Shown here piece after piece: positions 25,837 to 32,890 of a stretch of DNA of 37,005 nt. The notes under the pieces were generated by a model that saw only the letters and a list, made by a program, of their open reading frames with translations, was not told the origin of the DNA and did not search any database. The position numbers and the translations under genes are program-made. This stretch comes from Flavobacteriales bacterium. Lineage in GTDB: Bacteria; Bacteroidota; Bacteroidia; NORP154. Within the stretch, counting starts at the first letter, position 1. Every line of letters begins with the position of its first letter. The DNA lies in the NCBI GenBank assembly GCA_012965955.1, contig DTRK01000094.1, positions 1 through 37,005 of the forward strand, in the 5' to 3' direction.

Positions 25837-26895
25837 ATGACGCGAGAGACGAGATTCTTGATTTATGGTGCTACAGGTTATACGGGCAAATTGGCTGCCA
25901 GGATGGCCGTAGAGGCAGGCCTAAAACCAATTCTTTCAGGTAGAAATGAGGCCAAGCTCAAGAAGCTTGCTGAACCACTTAATTTGGAGCATACTTCGGT
26001 ATCCCTCGATAATCGAGAGGGGTTGGAGGCCTTGTTGCAAAAGGTTGCTGTTGTATTACACATCGCCGGTCCGTTTTCTGCTACTGCGAAACTCATGGTA
26101 GAAGCATGCTTGAACACAGGAACGCATTACCTGGACATTACCGGTGAAATTGAGATTTTTGAAAGGCACTCCCGACTCGATGAGGAAGCAAAGAATAAGG
26201 GAATAATGATCATGTCGGGAGTAGGCTTCGATGTTGTGCCTACTGATTGTCTGTCTGCACATTTGAAGGATCGGCTGCCAGATGCGACACATTTGATTTT
26301 GAGTATTGCTGCATCAGGGGGTATGTCTCCGGGAACTGCGAAAACCATTGTTGAAGGAATAGGATATGGTACGGTGCTGAGAAGAGGAGGCAATATCGTT
26401 GAGGTACATGAATTGCTGCGGAGCCATGCTGACTTTGGCAGAGGTGATAGAGATACCGTTGCTATTGGCTGGGGGGATGTATCCACTGCATACCACACCA
26501 CTGCCATTCCGAACATTACTGTTTTCTTTAAATCTACCGCTGCGTTAAAGATGGTGGCAGGCATGGGCAAGGGGCTTAAGGGGATATTGGCAAAACCCTG
26601 GATGCAGCGATTGATTAAAAGGCGAATTGAGAAGATGGTTAAAGGACCAGATGATGCCGCCAGATCAAAAGGTTATTCGATAATAATTGGGGAAGTAAAG
26701 AATGATGAGGGCACAGTGATGAAATCCAAACTCGTTACACCTGAAGGATATACCTTAACGTGCCTATGCGGACTGGAGATAGTTAAGCAGGTATTGGAGG
26801 GAAACTTCAAAGCTGGATTCCGTACACCGGCAGGTGTTTACGGTGCTGACTTTATTCTTCAATTTGACGGTGTTGAGCGAACAGATATAGAATGA
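25837..26895 (+). CDS. saccharopine dehydrogenase-family NAD(P)-binding protein (enoyl-reductase-like)
   Basis: A 352-residue protein from ATG at 25837 (ATG at 25828 is equally possible; a TTG at 25786 overlaps the -7 box and is rejected). The N-terminal Rossmann fold is clear: FLIYGATGYTGKLAARM, then LSGRNEAKLKKLA, VVLHIAGPFSATAKLMVEAC and HYLDITGEIEIF, the pattern of the trans-acting enoyl reductase/saccharopine dehydrogenase-like family rather than true lysine-pathway enzymes. The domain of about residues 130-352 has GVGFDVVPTDCL and GTAKTIVEGIGYG. Relatives act on lipids or polyketides, but the substrate here is not deducible. The stop overlaps the ATG of the next gene by 4 nt, so the two are translationally coupled. 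Confidence 0.88.
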   Translation: MTRETRFLIYGATGYTGKLAARMAVEAGLKPILSGRNEAKLKKLAEPLNLEHTSVSLDNREGLEALLQKVAVVLHIAGPFSATAKLMVEACLNTGTHYLDITGEIEIFERHSRLDEEAKNKGIMIMSGVGFDVVPTDCLSAHLKDRLPDATHLILSIAASGGMSPGTAKTIVEGIGYGTVLRRGGNIVEVHELLRSHADFGRGDRDTVAIGWGDVSTAYHTTAIPNITVFFKSTAALKMVAGMGKGLKGILAKPWMQRLIKRRIEKMVKGPDDAARSKGYSIIIGEVKNDEGTVMKSKLVTPEGYTLTCLCGLEIVKQVLEGNFKAGFRTPAGVYGADFILQFDGVERTDIE

Positions 26896-28142
26896 GAATA
26901 CTGGTCCATATAGTTCTTTTAGCACTTCTCATTGAAAGCACGACTGACTCTTTTGCTCAGGGCATGAGCGGGAGTTTGGAACAGCATATTGACAGTATTA
27001 TCGACAACTTACCAGGTAGTGGGGGAGAAGACTATGTTACGCCTACCACCTCACAGCACCAGGCTTGGCAAGCAATTGTCGCAAATATCTTGCAAAAAAA
27101 CTTGACCACAGCTGAGGGTCTCGCGGTCCCTTTAAACTATTACATTATTGAGTACTTGGATGTAACGTCATCCCAGGTATTCTATATACTGGAGGAGAAG
27201 ACCCCACATTTATATTATTGGGGTACATATGTATTTAATGCTGCTCCCTGCAGGACGAAACTGGTCATTCAATCTCCACATCCAAAATATGACTTTAATA
27301 CAGGTAAGGAAGCGGTCTTTTGTTTTCAGCGGCTAAGTGCCTTGGCATATTGTCTGAGCGGAACGCATAGATGCAGTAGTAGTCAGGCTTCGCCATGCTC
27401 AGGTACGACCAGCTCCTGTGGGTCACCCTCTGCGCCATTTAGGGTCTCGGACATGGCGCACAGCACTGAAGGAATGTATCAAATAACCACCTCCGCCATA
27501 TTAGCTCAGGTGCCGGGCGCTGCATTCGTGCAGCTTCACGGTTTCTCCAAGCAACCGACGGATCCCTATGTCATACTTAGCAATGGTACAAGAGAAACAC
27601 CTACAACTGATCACATTGCTTCACTTATGATCGGATTGCAGATAGCTGACCCTTCACTTACGTTCAAAGCGGCACATATCGATACAACATGGACAAGGTT
27701 AATCGGATTTACCAATGTTCAGGGACGGATGATTAATAACAGCGCAGATCACTGCAACACATCTGCGGTTACCACCACTGGAAACTTCATTCATATCGAG
27801 CAGGAAAAGACGAAGTTGAGAGATGACAGTACTGGGTGGTACAAGGTGTACCAGGCACTCTCTGCCGCTTTCCCTTGTGATACTACGGTGGGAATACAGG
27901 AACCCAGTGGTGCCGATCAGAATTTTCGAATCTATCCAACCCCCGTCTCTTCAGACTTAACTATTGAAGGTGACGGCATTGACGGCATCATGATCTTTAA
28001 TAACCTGGGTAAACTAATAGTGGAATTGGAGGGGGGGAAGAATAGGGTAATCGTTGATCTTGCAGATTATTGCGCTGGTCTTTATCTGTTAGCAGTAATG
28101 AACAAACAAGGGACTTTTGTTCGGACGATTATTAAGTTTTAA
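26892..28142 (+). CDS. T9SS-exported protein with putative metallohydrolase-like core
   Basis: A 416-residue protein with a signal peptide (MRILVHIVLLALLIESTTDSFAQ) and a T9SS C-terminal domain from about residue 345 (IYPTPVSSDLTIEGDG, IMIFNNLGKLIVEL, CAGLYLLAVMNKQG). The core has conserved-looking polar islands: SPHPKYDFNTGKE (about 128-140), GTHRC (157-161), SDMAH (186-190), VQLHGFS (213-219) and HIEQE (301-305). A His...Glu...His...Glu order is what zinc hydrolases of the N-formylglutamate amidohydrolase/M14 fold use, so a secreted zinc amidase or peptidase is suggested by inference only. Several Cys residues near 161-176 could form disulfides. It is coupled by a 4 nt overlap to the reductase gene, and 88 nt precede the next gene. 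Confidence 0.8.
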   Translation: MRILVHIVLLALLIESTTDSFAQGMSGSLEQHIDSIIDNLPGSGGEDYVTPTTSQHQAWQAIVANILQKNLTTAEGLAVPLNYYIIEYLDVTSSQVFYILEEKTPHLYYWGTYVFNAAPCRTKLVIQSPHPKYDFNTGKEAVFCFQRLSALAYCLSGTHRCSSSQASPCSGTTSSCGSPSAPFRVSDMAHSTEGMYQITTSAILAQVPGAAFVQLHGFSKQPTDPYVILSNGTRETPTTDHIASLMIGLQIADPSLTFKAAHIDTTWTRLIGFTNVQGRMINNSADHCNTSAVTTTGNFIHIEQEKTKLRDDSTGWYKVYQALSAAFPCDTTVGIQEPSGADQNFRIYPTPVSSDLTIEGDGIDGIMIFNNLGKLIVELEGGKNRVIVDLADYCAGLYLLAVMNKQGTFVRTIIKF

Positions 28143-28230
28143 CGCATATAGAAGAATGAAGAGAGTCCTCAGGCATGATACGCAGGTTTAACCTTTTCCA
28201 TGGGACTCAGAATTGTACTAACTTGGCCTC

Positions 28231-28662
28231 ATGAATAAAAAACTGTTTATGATCCTGTTTTTCGGATGCTTTGGCATGGCGTCCGAGATATTTTTTGTAG
28301 CATTCACTCATGCGTTCACCGGGGCGGGAATTTATGGGGAGCCGATCTGGTCGTTGACTGGGAAAACGTATGTGTGGATGTTCCCAATATACGCCCTCAT
28401 TCCAATTGTGGCGGGTTTTGTATTTGAGAAAGTCGGATCCTTACACGTCATACTGCGGTTGCTCATTTATACAACCCTCATCTTCACAGTGGAGTTCATT
28501 ACGGGCTTTTTGTTGGAACAAATTACCGGTAAATGTCCCTGGGAATACACTACCGGATGGGATATTATGGGGTATATAAGGTTAGATTTTACCCCGGCAT
28601 GGATGTTCTTTTCCTTTGTTATTGAGCGGTTGTACTGGATGATAGATAAGAGATTTACGTGA
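28231..28662 (+). CDS. small membrane protein, CmpB-like (putative ABC transporter permease family)
   Basis: A 143-residue integral membrane protein with about four hydrophobic helices. The block EFITGFLLEQITGKCPWEYT followed by GYIRLDFTPAWMFFSFVIERLY matches the pattern of the CmpB/PF06541 membrane family (TG-x-LLE...WDYS...G-x-I-x-L). That family is labelled 'ABC transporter permease' by tradition; its function is not established, and no ATP-binding partner is nearby. The TGA stop overlaps the GTG start of the CoA-binding gene, so translation is coupled. Confidence 0.72.
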   Translation: MNKKLFMILFFGCFGMASEIFFVAFTHAFTGAGIYGEPIWSLTGKTYVWMFPIYALIPIVAGFVFEKVGSLHVILRLLIYTTLIFTVEFITGFLLEQITGKCPWEYTTGWDIMGYIRLDFTPAWMFFSFVIERLYWMIDKRFT

Positions 28663-29027
28663 GCGAGAGTAAAAGAACTATCGTACTCGGTGCAGTGGCT
28701 TTTCCATCTGGGCATGCCTTCAAGGCTGTTCACGCGCTGGTGAAAAAGGGTCATGAGGTAATTCCCCTTGGGATACGTGATGGAGCAATCGCTGATATTG
28801 AAATTATTAAGCACAAACCCAAACTCGAAGCTATTGATACAGTTACAGTATATCTGAACAGAAGCAACCAGGTGGAATGGTATGACTATCTTCTAGAACT
28901 CAATCCAAATAGAGTGATCTTCAACCCTGGTACGGAGAATAGGGAACTGCGCAGCTTGTTACAAGAGAAAAATATTTACTCGGTGGAAGACTGCACATTG
29001 GTAATGCTGGCAGTTGGCCGATATTAA
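28659..29027 (+). CDS. CoA-binding domain protein (CoA_binding_2 family)
   Basis: A 122-residue single-domain Rossmann-like protein. RTIVLGAVAFPSGHAFKAVHAL is followed by GHEVIPLGIRDGAI, DTVTVYLNRSNQ, LNPNRVIFNPGTENRELRSL and EDCTLVMLAVGRY, which is the strand order of the small CoA-binding family (PF13380), a stand-alone relative of the succinyl-CoA synthetase nucleotide fold. Start GTG at 28659 overlaps the preceding stop (GTGA) and no ATG is available nearby. The biological role of the family is largely unknown. It sits 7 nt before the ceramidase-like gene. Confidence 0.88.
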   Translation: MSESKRTIVLGAVAFPSGHAFKAVHALVKKGHEVIPLGIRDGAIADIEIIKHKPKLEAIDTVTVYLNRSNQVEWYDYLLELNPNRVIFNPGTENRELRSLLQEKNIYSVEDCTLVMLAVGRY

Positions 29028-29034
29028 ATAGCAA

Positions 29035-29781
29035 ATGGAAATTTATCCGGACGACCCATATTTCGGAATGCGGCAGGCCACCTGCATGCCTGACGATTGC
29101 TTCTGTGAGGCATTGCGCTATGGAGAGTGGATCCGGCAGCCAGCCAATACCTGGTCTAATCTGGGATTCATTGCAGTAGCCATCCTGATCGTTGTTCTTG
29201 TTTCGAGGTGTAAGGGATATGGGCAAAATCGACTTATCACGTATCCATCCCTCTCATGGTTGTTTGCTTTTGGGTGTTTGCTCACCGGGGTGGGGAGCTT
29301 CTTCTATCACGCATCCTTTACATTTATCAGTCAGTGGTTTGATGTGATGGGCATGTACTTTTCAATAACCTTCTTTCTCATATACAACCTGGATCGTCTC
29401 TATGATCTAAAACCTGTGAAGGTATACCTGGCCTACCTTGCTATTAATGGGTTGCTGGGCCTCGCCCTTTACGTAATACCAGAGGCACGACGTTACCTCT
29501 TTGCCACATGTGTGCTGTTAATGGTAGCATCGATAATTTATACTCAGTGGAGGCTTAACACACCGATAAAAACCAAATACATCTTATGGTCCATTCTTAG
29601 TTTTGGAGTGGCTTACGTGCTTTGGGTACTCGATCTCAAGCATATTGTATGTGAGCCGAACAGCCTTTGGCAGCTACATTCGGTTTGGCATTTGCTAAGT
29701 GCCGCTTCAGCTTTGCTCATCTTCCTGTATTACCTCTCAGAAGAGGCAAAGGAATCAATAGAGACAGCCCGTACTACATAA
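29035..29781 (+). CDS. alkaline ceramidase-family membrane hydrolase
   Basis: A 248-residue seven-helix membrane protein of the ceramidase/CREST superfamily (PF05875). CEALRYGEWIRQPANTWSNL (residues 24-43) is the family opening. The zinc-site residues are all present with the spacing of human ACER3: Ser88 and His92 (GSFFYHAS, four apart), Asp103 (eleven after His92), and His215 and His219 in CEPNSLWQLHSVWHLLSA. Members hydrolyse the amide of ceramides and related lipids; Bacteroidota make sphingolipids and N-acyl lipids, so a membrane-lipid amidase role is a reasonable inference. It is the last gene of the 25.8-29.8 kb run and is followed by a 171 nt gap with no recognised element. Confidence 0.9.
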   Translation: MEIYPDDPYFGMRQATCMPDDCFCEALRYGEWIRQPANTWSNLGFIAVAILIVVLVSRCKGYGQNRLITYPSLSWLFAFGCLLTGVGSFFYHASFTFISQWFDVMGMYFSITFFLIYNLDRLYDLKPVKVYLAYLAINGLLGLALYVIPEARRYLFATCVLLMVASIIYTQWRLNTPIKTKYILWSILSFGVAYVLWVLDLKHIVCEPNSLWQLHSVWHLLSAASALLIFLYYLSEEAKESIETARTT

Positions 29782-29952
29782 AGAAGTCCGGGCATCCCTG
29801 ACGCCCGATCGTAGTTTGAGTGCCCTGGCGATTGCCTCATTCACTCACCCAATTACCACTCTAAACGAGAATCTGAATACCGATCAAGCGTCGATACAGC
29901 TGCATATAGTGTTAATACAATAAAAGTATATACAATGATAATATAATCTGTT

Positions 29953-30399
29953 TTACTCCCTGATCTTCTCTAAAAGTGCAGTCAGCTGGTTGGCTTCTTT
30001 TGCTTTTAGATTCTCAAATGAGCTGATGATATGCACTTTCATAATAGGTGCCAGGTACTTTAATAATTCAATTCCTCCATTGGTAATGGTAATTTCCACC
30101 ATTCGTCTGTTGTCTTCACAGATTACGCGTTCCACCAACCCTTTTTGTTTCAGTTTTTCCACCAACCTGGTGGTGTTGCTCATCTTATAGATCATTCTCT
30201 CCTGGATGGAACGGAGGTTAATGGGATTTCCCCTTTGGCCTTCAAGAACCCTCAGTACATTGTATTGCTGCTCAGATATTCCATACGGTTTGAGAACCGT
30301 ATTGACTCGCTCGGTCAGTAGGTTGGCCGTGAGCATGAGACTCAACCCTGCCTTATGGAAGGGCGTTGGGAATCTAATTATTTTGTCTCCTGATACCAT
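29953..30399 (-). CDS. MarR family transcriptional regulator
   Basis: From ATG at 30399 the product has 148 residues (start MVSGDKIIRFPTPFHKAGLS); a longer frame from 30447 would run through the promoter and is rejected. The winged helix-turn-helix is clear: YGISEQQYNVLRVLEG, LRSIQERMIYKMSNTTRLVE (recognition helix), and the wing KGLVERVICEDNRRMVEITIT with the conserved DNRR-type Arg residues. The C-terminal helix LKAKEANQLTALLEKIRE forms the dimer interface. It is convergent with the ceramidase-like gene, so no obvious target lies divergently, but its own promoter carries palindromes, pointing to autoregulation. Confidence 0.93.
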   Translation of the reverse strand: MVSGDKIIRFPTPFHKAGLSLMLTANLLTERVNTVLKPYGISEQQYNVLRVLEGQRGNPINLRSIQERMIYKMSNTTRLVEKLKQKGLVERVICEDNRRMVEITITNGGIELLKYLAPIMKVHIISSFENLKAKEANQLTALLEKIRE

Positions 30400-30404
30400 A
30401 TATA

Positions 30405-30448
30405 TTGTAATTACAACAAATGTATATACAATTAAATAGGTTTCCAAA
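30405..30448 (-). promoter_or_regulatory. marR promoter with two overlapping palindromic operators
   Basis: On the minus strand TTTG (30448-30445), a 20 nt spacer and TACATTTG (30424-30417) form a full Bacteroidota promoter 18 nt from the ATG at 30399. Two perfect palindromes lie on it: TGTATATACA (30421-30430), overlapping the -7 box, and TTGTAATTACAA (30405-30416), at the expected start site. MarR dimers typically bind such sites. A related GTATATAC occurs at 29926-29933, just past the gene's stop. Confidence 0.6.
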
Positions 30449-30587
30449 TGTATTTGTTTTTATCTGCATTATGTGCTGTAGATAGTTGATAAACAGCTAA
30501 ATATAAATGTATAAAATATGTTGTTGAAGAGCGATTGTTTGTAAATTATTATAGATTGGGAAATGTGTAGTGGATATTAACCGCTCC

Positions 30588-31090
30588 ATGATCACCAAGC
30601 CCAATAATTCATACTCCTATCCCAATAGGTCGCTGGTTAACATAGAGGACAAGGGTCTTGTTCTCGCATGTAGGGATCTACAGAACGCGCTCAATCTCGG
30701 TTTTACGGAAAAATATGGACGGTAAGTGCTGGAGCTCCATGAGCAGTACTGCCGAACAAGAAATAGGATTGGCCCTGGTTACATCAGAATGATCTATCAG
30801 GTATCGTCCAATTTATTGCCGACAATGACCGCTTGAGGGGGTATTTAACACAACTGCACCATTTCCCCATACAAACGGAGAAGTGATGCAGGTGTTGAGG
30901 AAATCCATGAATACCAAACCCGGATTACCCCATCCCAAATTGAGATTAGAAATGTGGGCTGCTATAATTGATACTGAGACCGTACTCGTGCTAAAAAGCA
31001 GATGCAATCCTTCAGCGTCTTCACGGCGAAGGCTACCAATTCAAATACAACCACATCGACGAAGCATTTACAGGCCTGGTATCAGCCTAG
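30588..31090 (+). pseudogene. degraded coding remnants, family unknown
   Basis: No single open frame spans this stretch, but three protein-like pieces appear in shifting frames. ATG 30588 to TAA 30725 gives 45 residues with RSLVNIEDKGLVLACRDLQ. A piece ending at TGA 30886 reads SGIVQFIADNDRLRGYLTQL. A piece ending at TAG 31090 reads ADAILQRLHGEGYQFKYNHI. Each has natural-looking composition and is cut by stops, as expected of one or more decayed genes. No family is recognised, and chance open frames cannot be excluded. The rest of the 30449-31110 gap is AT-rich near marR and shows nothing else. Confidence 0.3.
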
Positions 31091-31110
31091 GTAATTGCTT
31101 CAAAGGGGTA

Positions 31111-31257
31111 CTACGCTTTTCCTAAAATTCGGAATACTTTAGTGCCACAAGTGCCGCACTCGCCTTTCATTGCTTTCATTCCGTTCTTCATTACGATTTC
31201 CTCGCCGTTTTGAATTTCAACTTGTTCTTTGCACTTCATGCATCTTCCTTGAGCCAT
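31111..31257 (-). CDS. small zinc-ribbon protein, DUF5679-like
   Basis: ATG at 31257 to TAG at 31111 encodes 48 residues starting MAQGRCMKCKEQVEIQNGEE and continuing with MKNGMKAMKGECGTCGTKVFRI. The two CxxC pairs (CMKC at 6-9 and CGTC at 34-37) form a compact zinc ribbon, and the segment between them, VMKNGMKAMKG, matches the pattern VTMKNGRPA-x-KG of the DUF5679 family as I recall it. The function of the family is unknown; nucleic-acid or protein binding is possible. The frame has no interruption and the conserved motif covers nearly the whole length, so this is a real gene although very short. It is separated from the remnant at 30588-31090 by 20 nt. Confidence 0.85.
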   Translation of the reverse strand: MAQGRCMKCKEQVEIQNGEEIVMKNGMKAMKGECGTCGTKVFRILGKA

Positions 31258-31629
31258 AATATAGATTTTTTGTCCGAAGGAATCCTTCAGAGGTTAAAAA
31301 TTACGTTTATGATGCAATTATAGTAATAAATACAAACCGTTAATATTTATCTGGAAAAACTTATCCACGTAGGGGGTTGATAAGTATTTGGCATGAAAAT
31401 GCAAAAATTCATATACAAATTCCAAACCTGCCTGCCGGTCTCTGGCGGCCAAAGCCTTTGGTGATGGCAGGCAGCAGGTCTCAACACCTGATGTGTAGCC
31501 GTAACATTTGGAAAGTTTCTATGAACGCTACACTGAGTGGTTGGTGTCTACAGGAAAATCTGGGTTGATGGACAAACTAGTGCATTCGCAATAGCTTCCA
31601 GGTAATACACATGTAAATTTAGAGCTTGA
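31258..31629. other. intergenic stretch without recognised gene
   Basis: 372 nt between the small zinc-ribbon gene and the truncated secreted-protein fragment. It is AT-rich at the left and contains one inverted repeat (31428-31474). A 63-codon open frame at 31377-31568 has no protein-like motif and is not called. Confidence 0.4.
31428..31474. repeat. inverted repeat with 9-bp arms
   Basis: CTGCCTGCC (31428-31436) and GGCAGGCAG (31466-31474) are perfect complements across a 29 nt loop that contains a further GGC/GCC pairing. It is in a gene-free gap and could be a mobile-element or REP-type remnant; no T-run follows to make it a terminator. Confidence 0.45.
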
Positions 31630-31869
31630 CTATTTTAGCAGGAACTCCGTATAATTTACCCTTAACCCCTCTGAACGGACATATACATGAGTGGTATTAT
31701 AGCAGACCTGTAAAACATTAACGGAGTCACTTAAGGTAACCGTTCCCATTCCATCATTATAACTCGCGGTAGCTCCAGTCGTATTCAGCATCCAGGAATT
31801 CAGCTCTGGTTGTGCGAAAGCAGACAATGTGCAGGATACAGTGAAGATGCATGTTATTACATATTGCAC
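31630..31869 (-). pseudogene. truncated N-terminal fragment of a YHYH-type secreted protein
   Basis: The 79-codon frame starts with a good signal peptide (MQYVITCIFTVSCTLSAFAQ) and continues PELNSWMLNTTGATASYND, then VNVLQVCYNTTHVYVRSEGL. From memory this is the start of Bacteroidota YHYH-domain secreted proteins, which normally run several hundred residues and carry the YHYH motif and a T9SS tail. Here the frame ends at RVNYTEFLLK shortly after the first strands, and no continuation is seen in any frame downstream. It is therefore called a broken gene; a genuine short secreted protein is the alternative. It begins only 6 nt after the stop of the PlsC-family gene and could be carried on that transcript. 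Confidence 0.5.
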
Positions 31870-31875
31870 AGCTAT

Positions 31876-32418
31876 TTATTTTACACCCAATTCCGGGTGC
31901 CGTCCTCTTTTAGTTCTGAAAAATGCTTTCATTTTTTCGATATCTGCATCTACATCATCCGAAGGATGAATAGTCGGTCCCAGGCCTACTTCCTTGTCAA
32001 TATAATCAGCGAAAGGCAGCAATATTGGAACTCCGGTTCTCTTTGCAATAAAGTAAAACCCCTTTTTCCATTCAGGCTGATAAGATCGGGTCCCTTCAGG
32101 TGTTACGCCCAGGTAGAACTTTTCATTCTTTTGGAAGGCCTGAACTACCTGTTCAACAGTTCCATCTGATCTTGACCTGTCAATTGGAATTGCACCAATA
32201 GCCTTCAGGAAGAATCCAAAAGGAAAGAACATCGCCTCTTTCTTAATCAGGAAATTAAACTTAATGCCCCAAATCCTGGCAGCCACAATGCCCAGAAAAC
32301 CATCCCAATTAGACGTATGTGGCCCTCCTGCCATGACACATTTGTCCAATCCTTCTGGAATCTCCCCAGTTACTTTCCATCCGAAAAGCCAGAGCATGAA
32401 CCTGAGAAATGCCTTCAA
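31876..32418 (-). CDS. lysophospholipid acyltransferase family protein (PlsC-like)
   Basis: A 180-residue acyltransferase. The catalytic HX4D motif is HTSNWD (about residues 34-39, in GGPHTSNWDGFLG), followed by the acceptor-phosphate motif EGTRS (about 108-112) and a block GVPILLPFADY. These are the LPLAT/PlsC signatures for transfer of an acyl chain to a lysophospholipid or related acceptor at the membrane. The protein is shorter than classical PlsC (about 240) and belongs to a compact subgroup. One hydrophobic N-terminal helix (FLRFMLWLFGW) should associate it with the membrane. A possible -7 box TATTTTTG lies on the minus strand at 32461-32454, without a clear -33 element. Confidence 0.9.
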   Translation of the reverse strand: MKAFLRFMLWLFGWKVTGEIPEGLDKCVMAGGPHTSNWDGFLGIVAARIWGIKFNFLIKKEAMFFPFGFFLKAIGAIPIDRSRSDGTVEQVVQAFQKNEKFYLGVTPEGTRSYQPEWKKGFYFIAKRTGVPILLPFADYIDKEVGLGPTIHPSDDVDADIEKMKAFFRTKRGRHPELGVK

Positions 32419-32635
32419 AGTAATGGGTTTAGTGAATTAGGTAAACACGAATGCAAAAATATAAATAAATCAGTTTTTGAAATTCTCCGACATTAATTAG
32501 TAAGAAAGGCCATTATTCCAATTGGTATTTTTGAGCTGTGAAGATTCTGGCTTTTCTTATATTTGGATATACAACAACTCCTCGCCTGTAAGGTGAAAGC
32601 AAAATGTGGACTAATAACACATTAGAGTTTAGTAA

Positions 32636-32881
32636 CAGTTTAGTAGGTTCAGCTCACAGGATATCGCTATCCAAGTCATTCAACGGGTTAGTCCACTGCA
32701 GAACGTCTTTATTGATAGGCTAAACGGGCCATTCTGCGAGGCTGTGCTGGATGCACACATAAGCCAGGTTAGCATACTGGCTGAAGAATGGATGGAATAT
32801 TACGAGCGTTATCGACCTCAGGAAGCATCTGGTGACAGAACGCCAGAACAATGCGAAAAGGAGTGCTTAACAGCTGCTTAA
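32636..32881 (+). pseudogene. IS3-family transposase (OrfB) C-terminal remnant
   Basis: The frame is open from 32636 to TAA at 32881 with no start and an in-frame stop immediately upstream. It encodes QNVFIDRLNGPFCEAVLDAH, then EEWMEYYERYRPQEASGDRTPEQ, which lines up with the end of the IS3 OrfB integrase core (QNAFIERLN...EVLDA...W...YN..RPH..LG..TP). The catalytic Glu position is shifted or lost (FIDRLN for FIERLN keeps an acidic residue) and the whole N-terminal two thirds are missing, so it cannot be active. It ends 9 nt before the ATG of the isoaspartate methyltransferase gene. The remaining sequence of the 32419-32890 gap shows no other gene and no terminal inverted repeat that I could pair. 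Confidence 0.75.
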
Positions 32882-32890
32882 TCAGTCAAC

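Noticed and set aside
29784-29812. AGTCCGGGC-like motif recalling RNase P RNA
   Set aside because: Only a single short motif is present; none of the other conserved RNase P RNA segments follow in the 171 nt gap.
30400-30447. Longer MarR start with an N-terminal hydrophobic stretch
   Set aside because: That region is the promoter and operator itself, and the extra residues do not resemble a MarR N-terminus.
31377-31568. 63-codon open frame on the plus strand
   Set aside because: It contains the 9-bp inverted repeat, begins at a weak context and has no protein-like motif.
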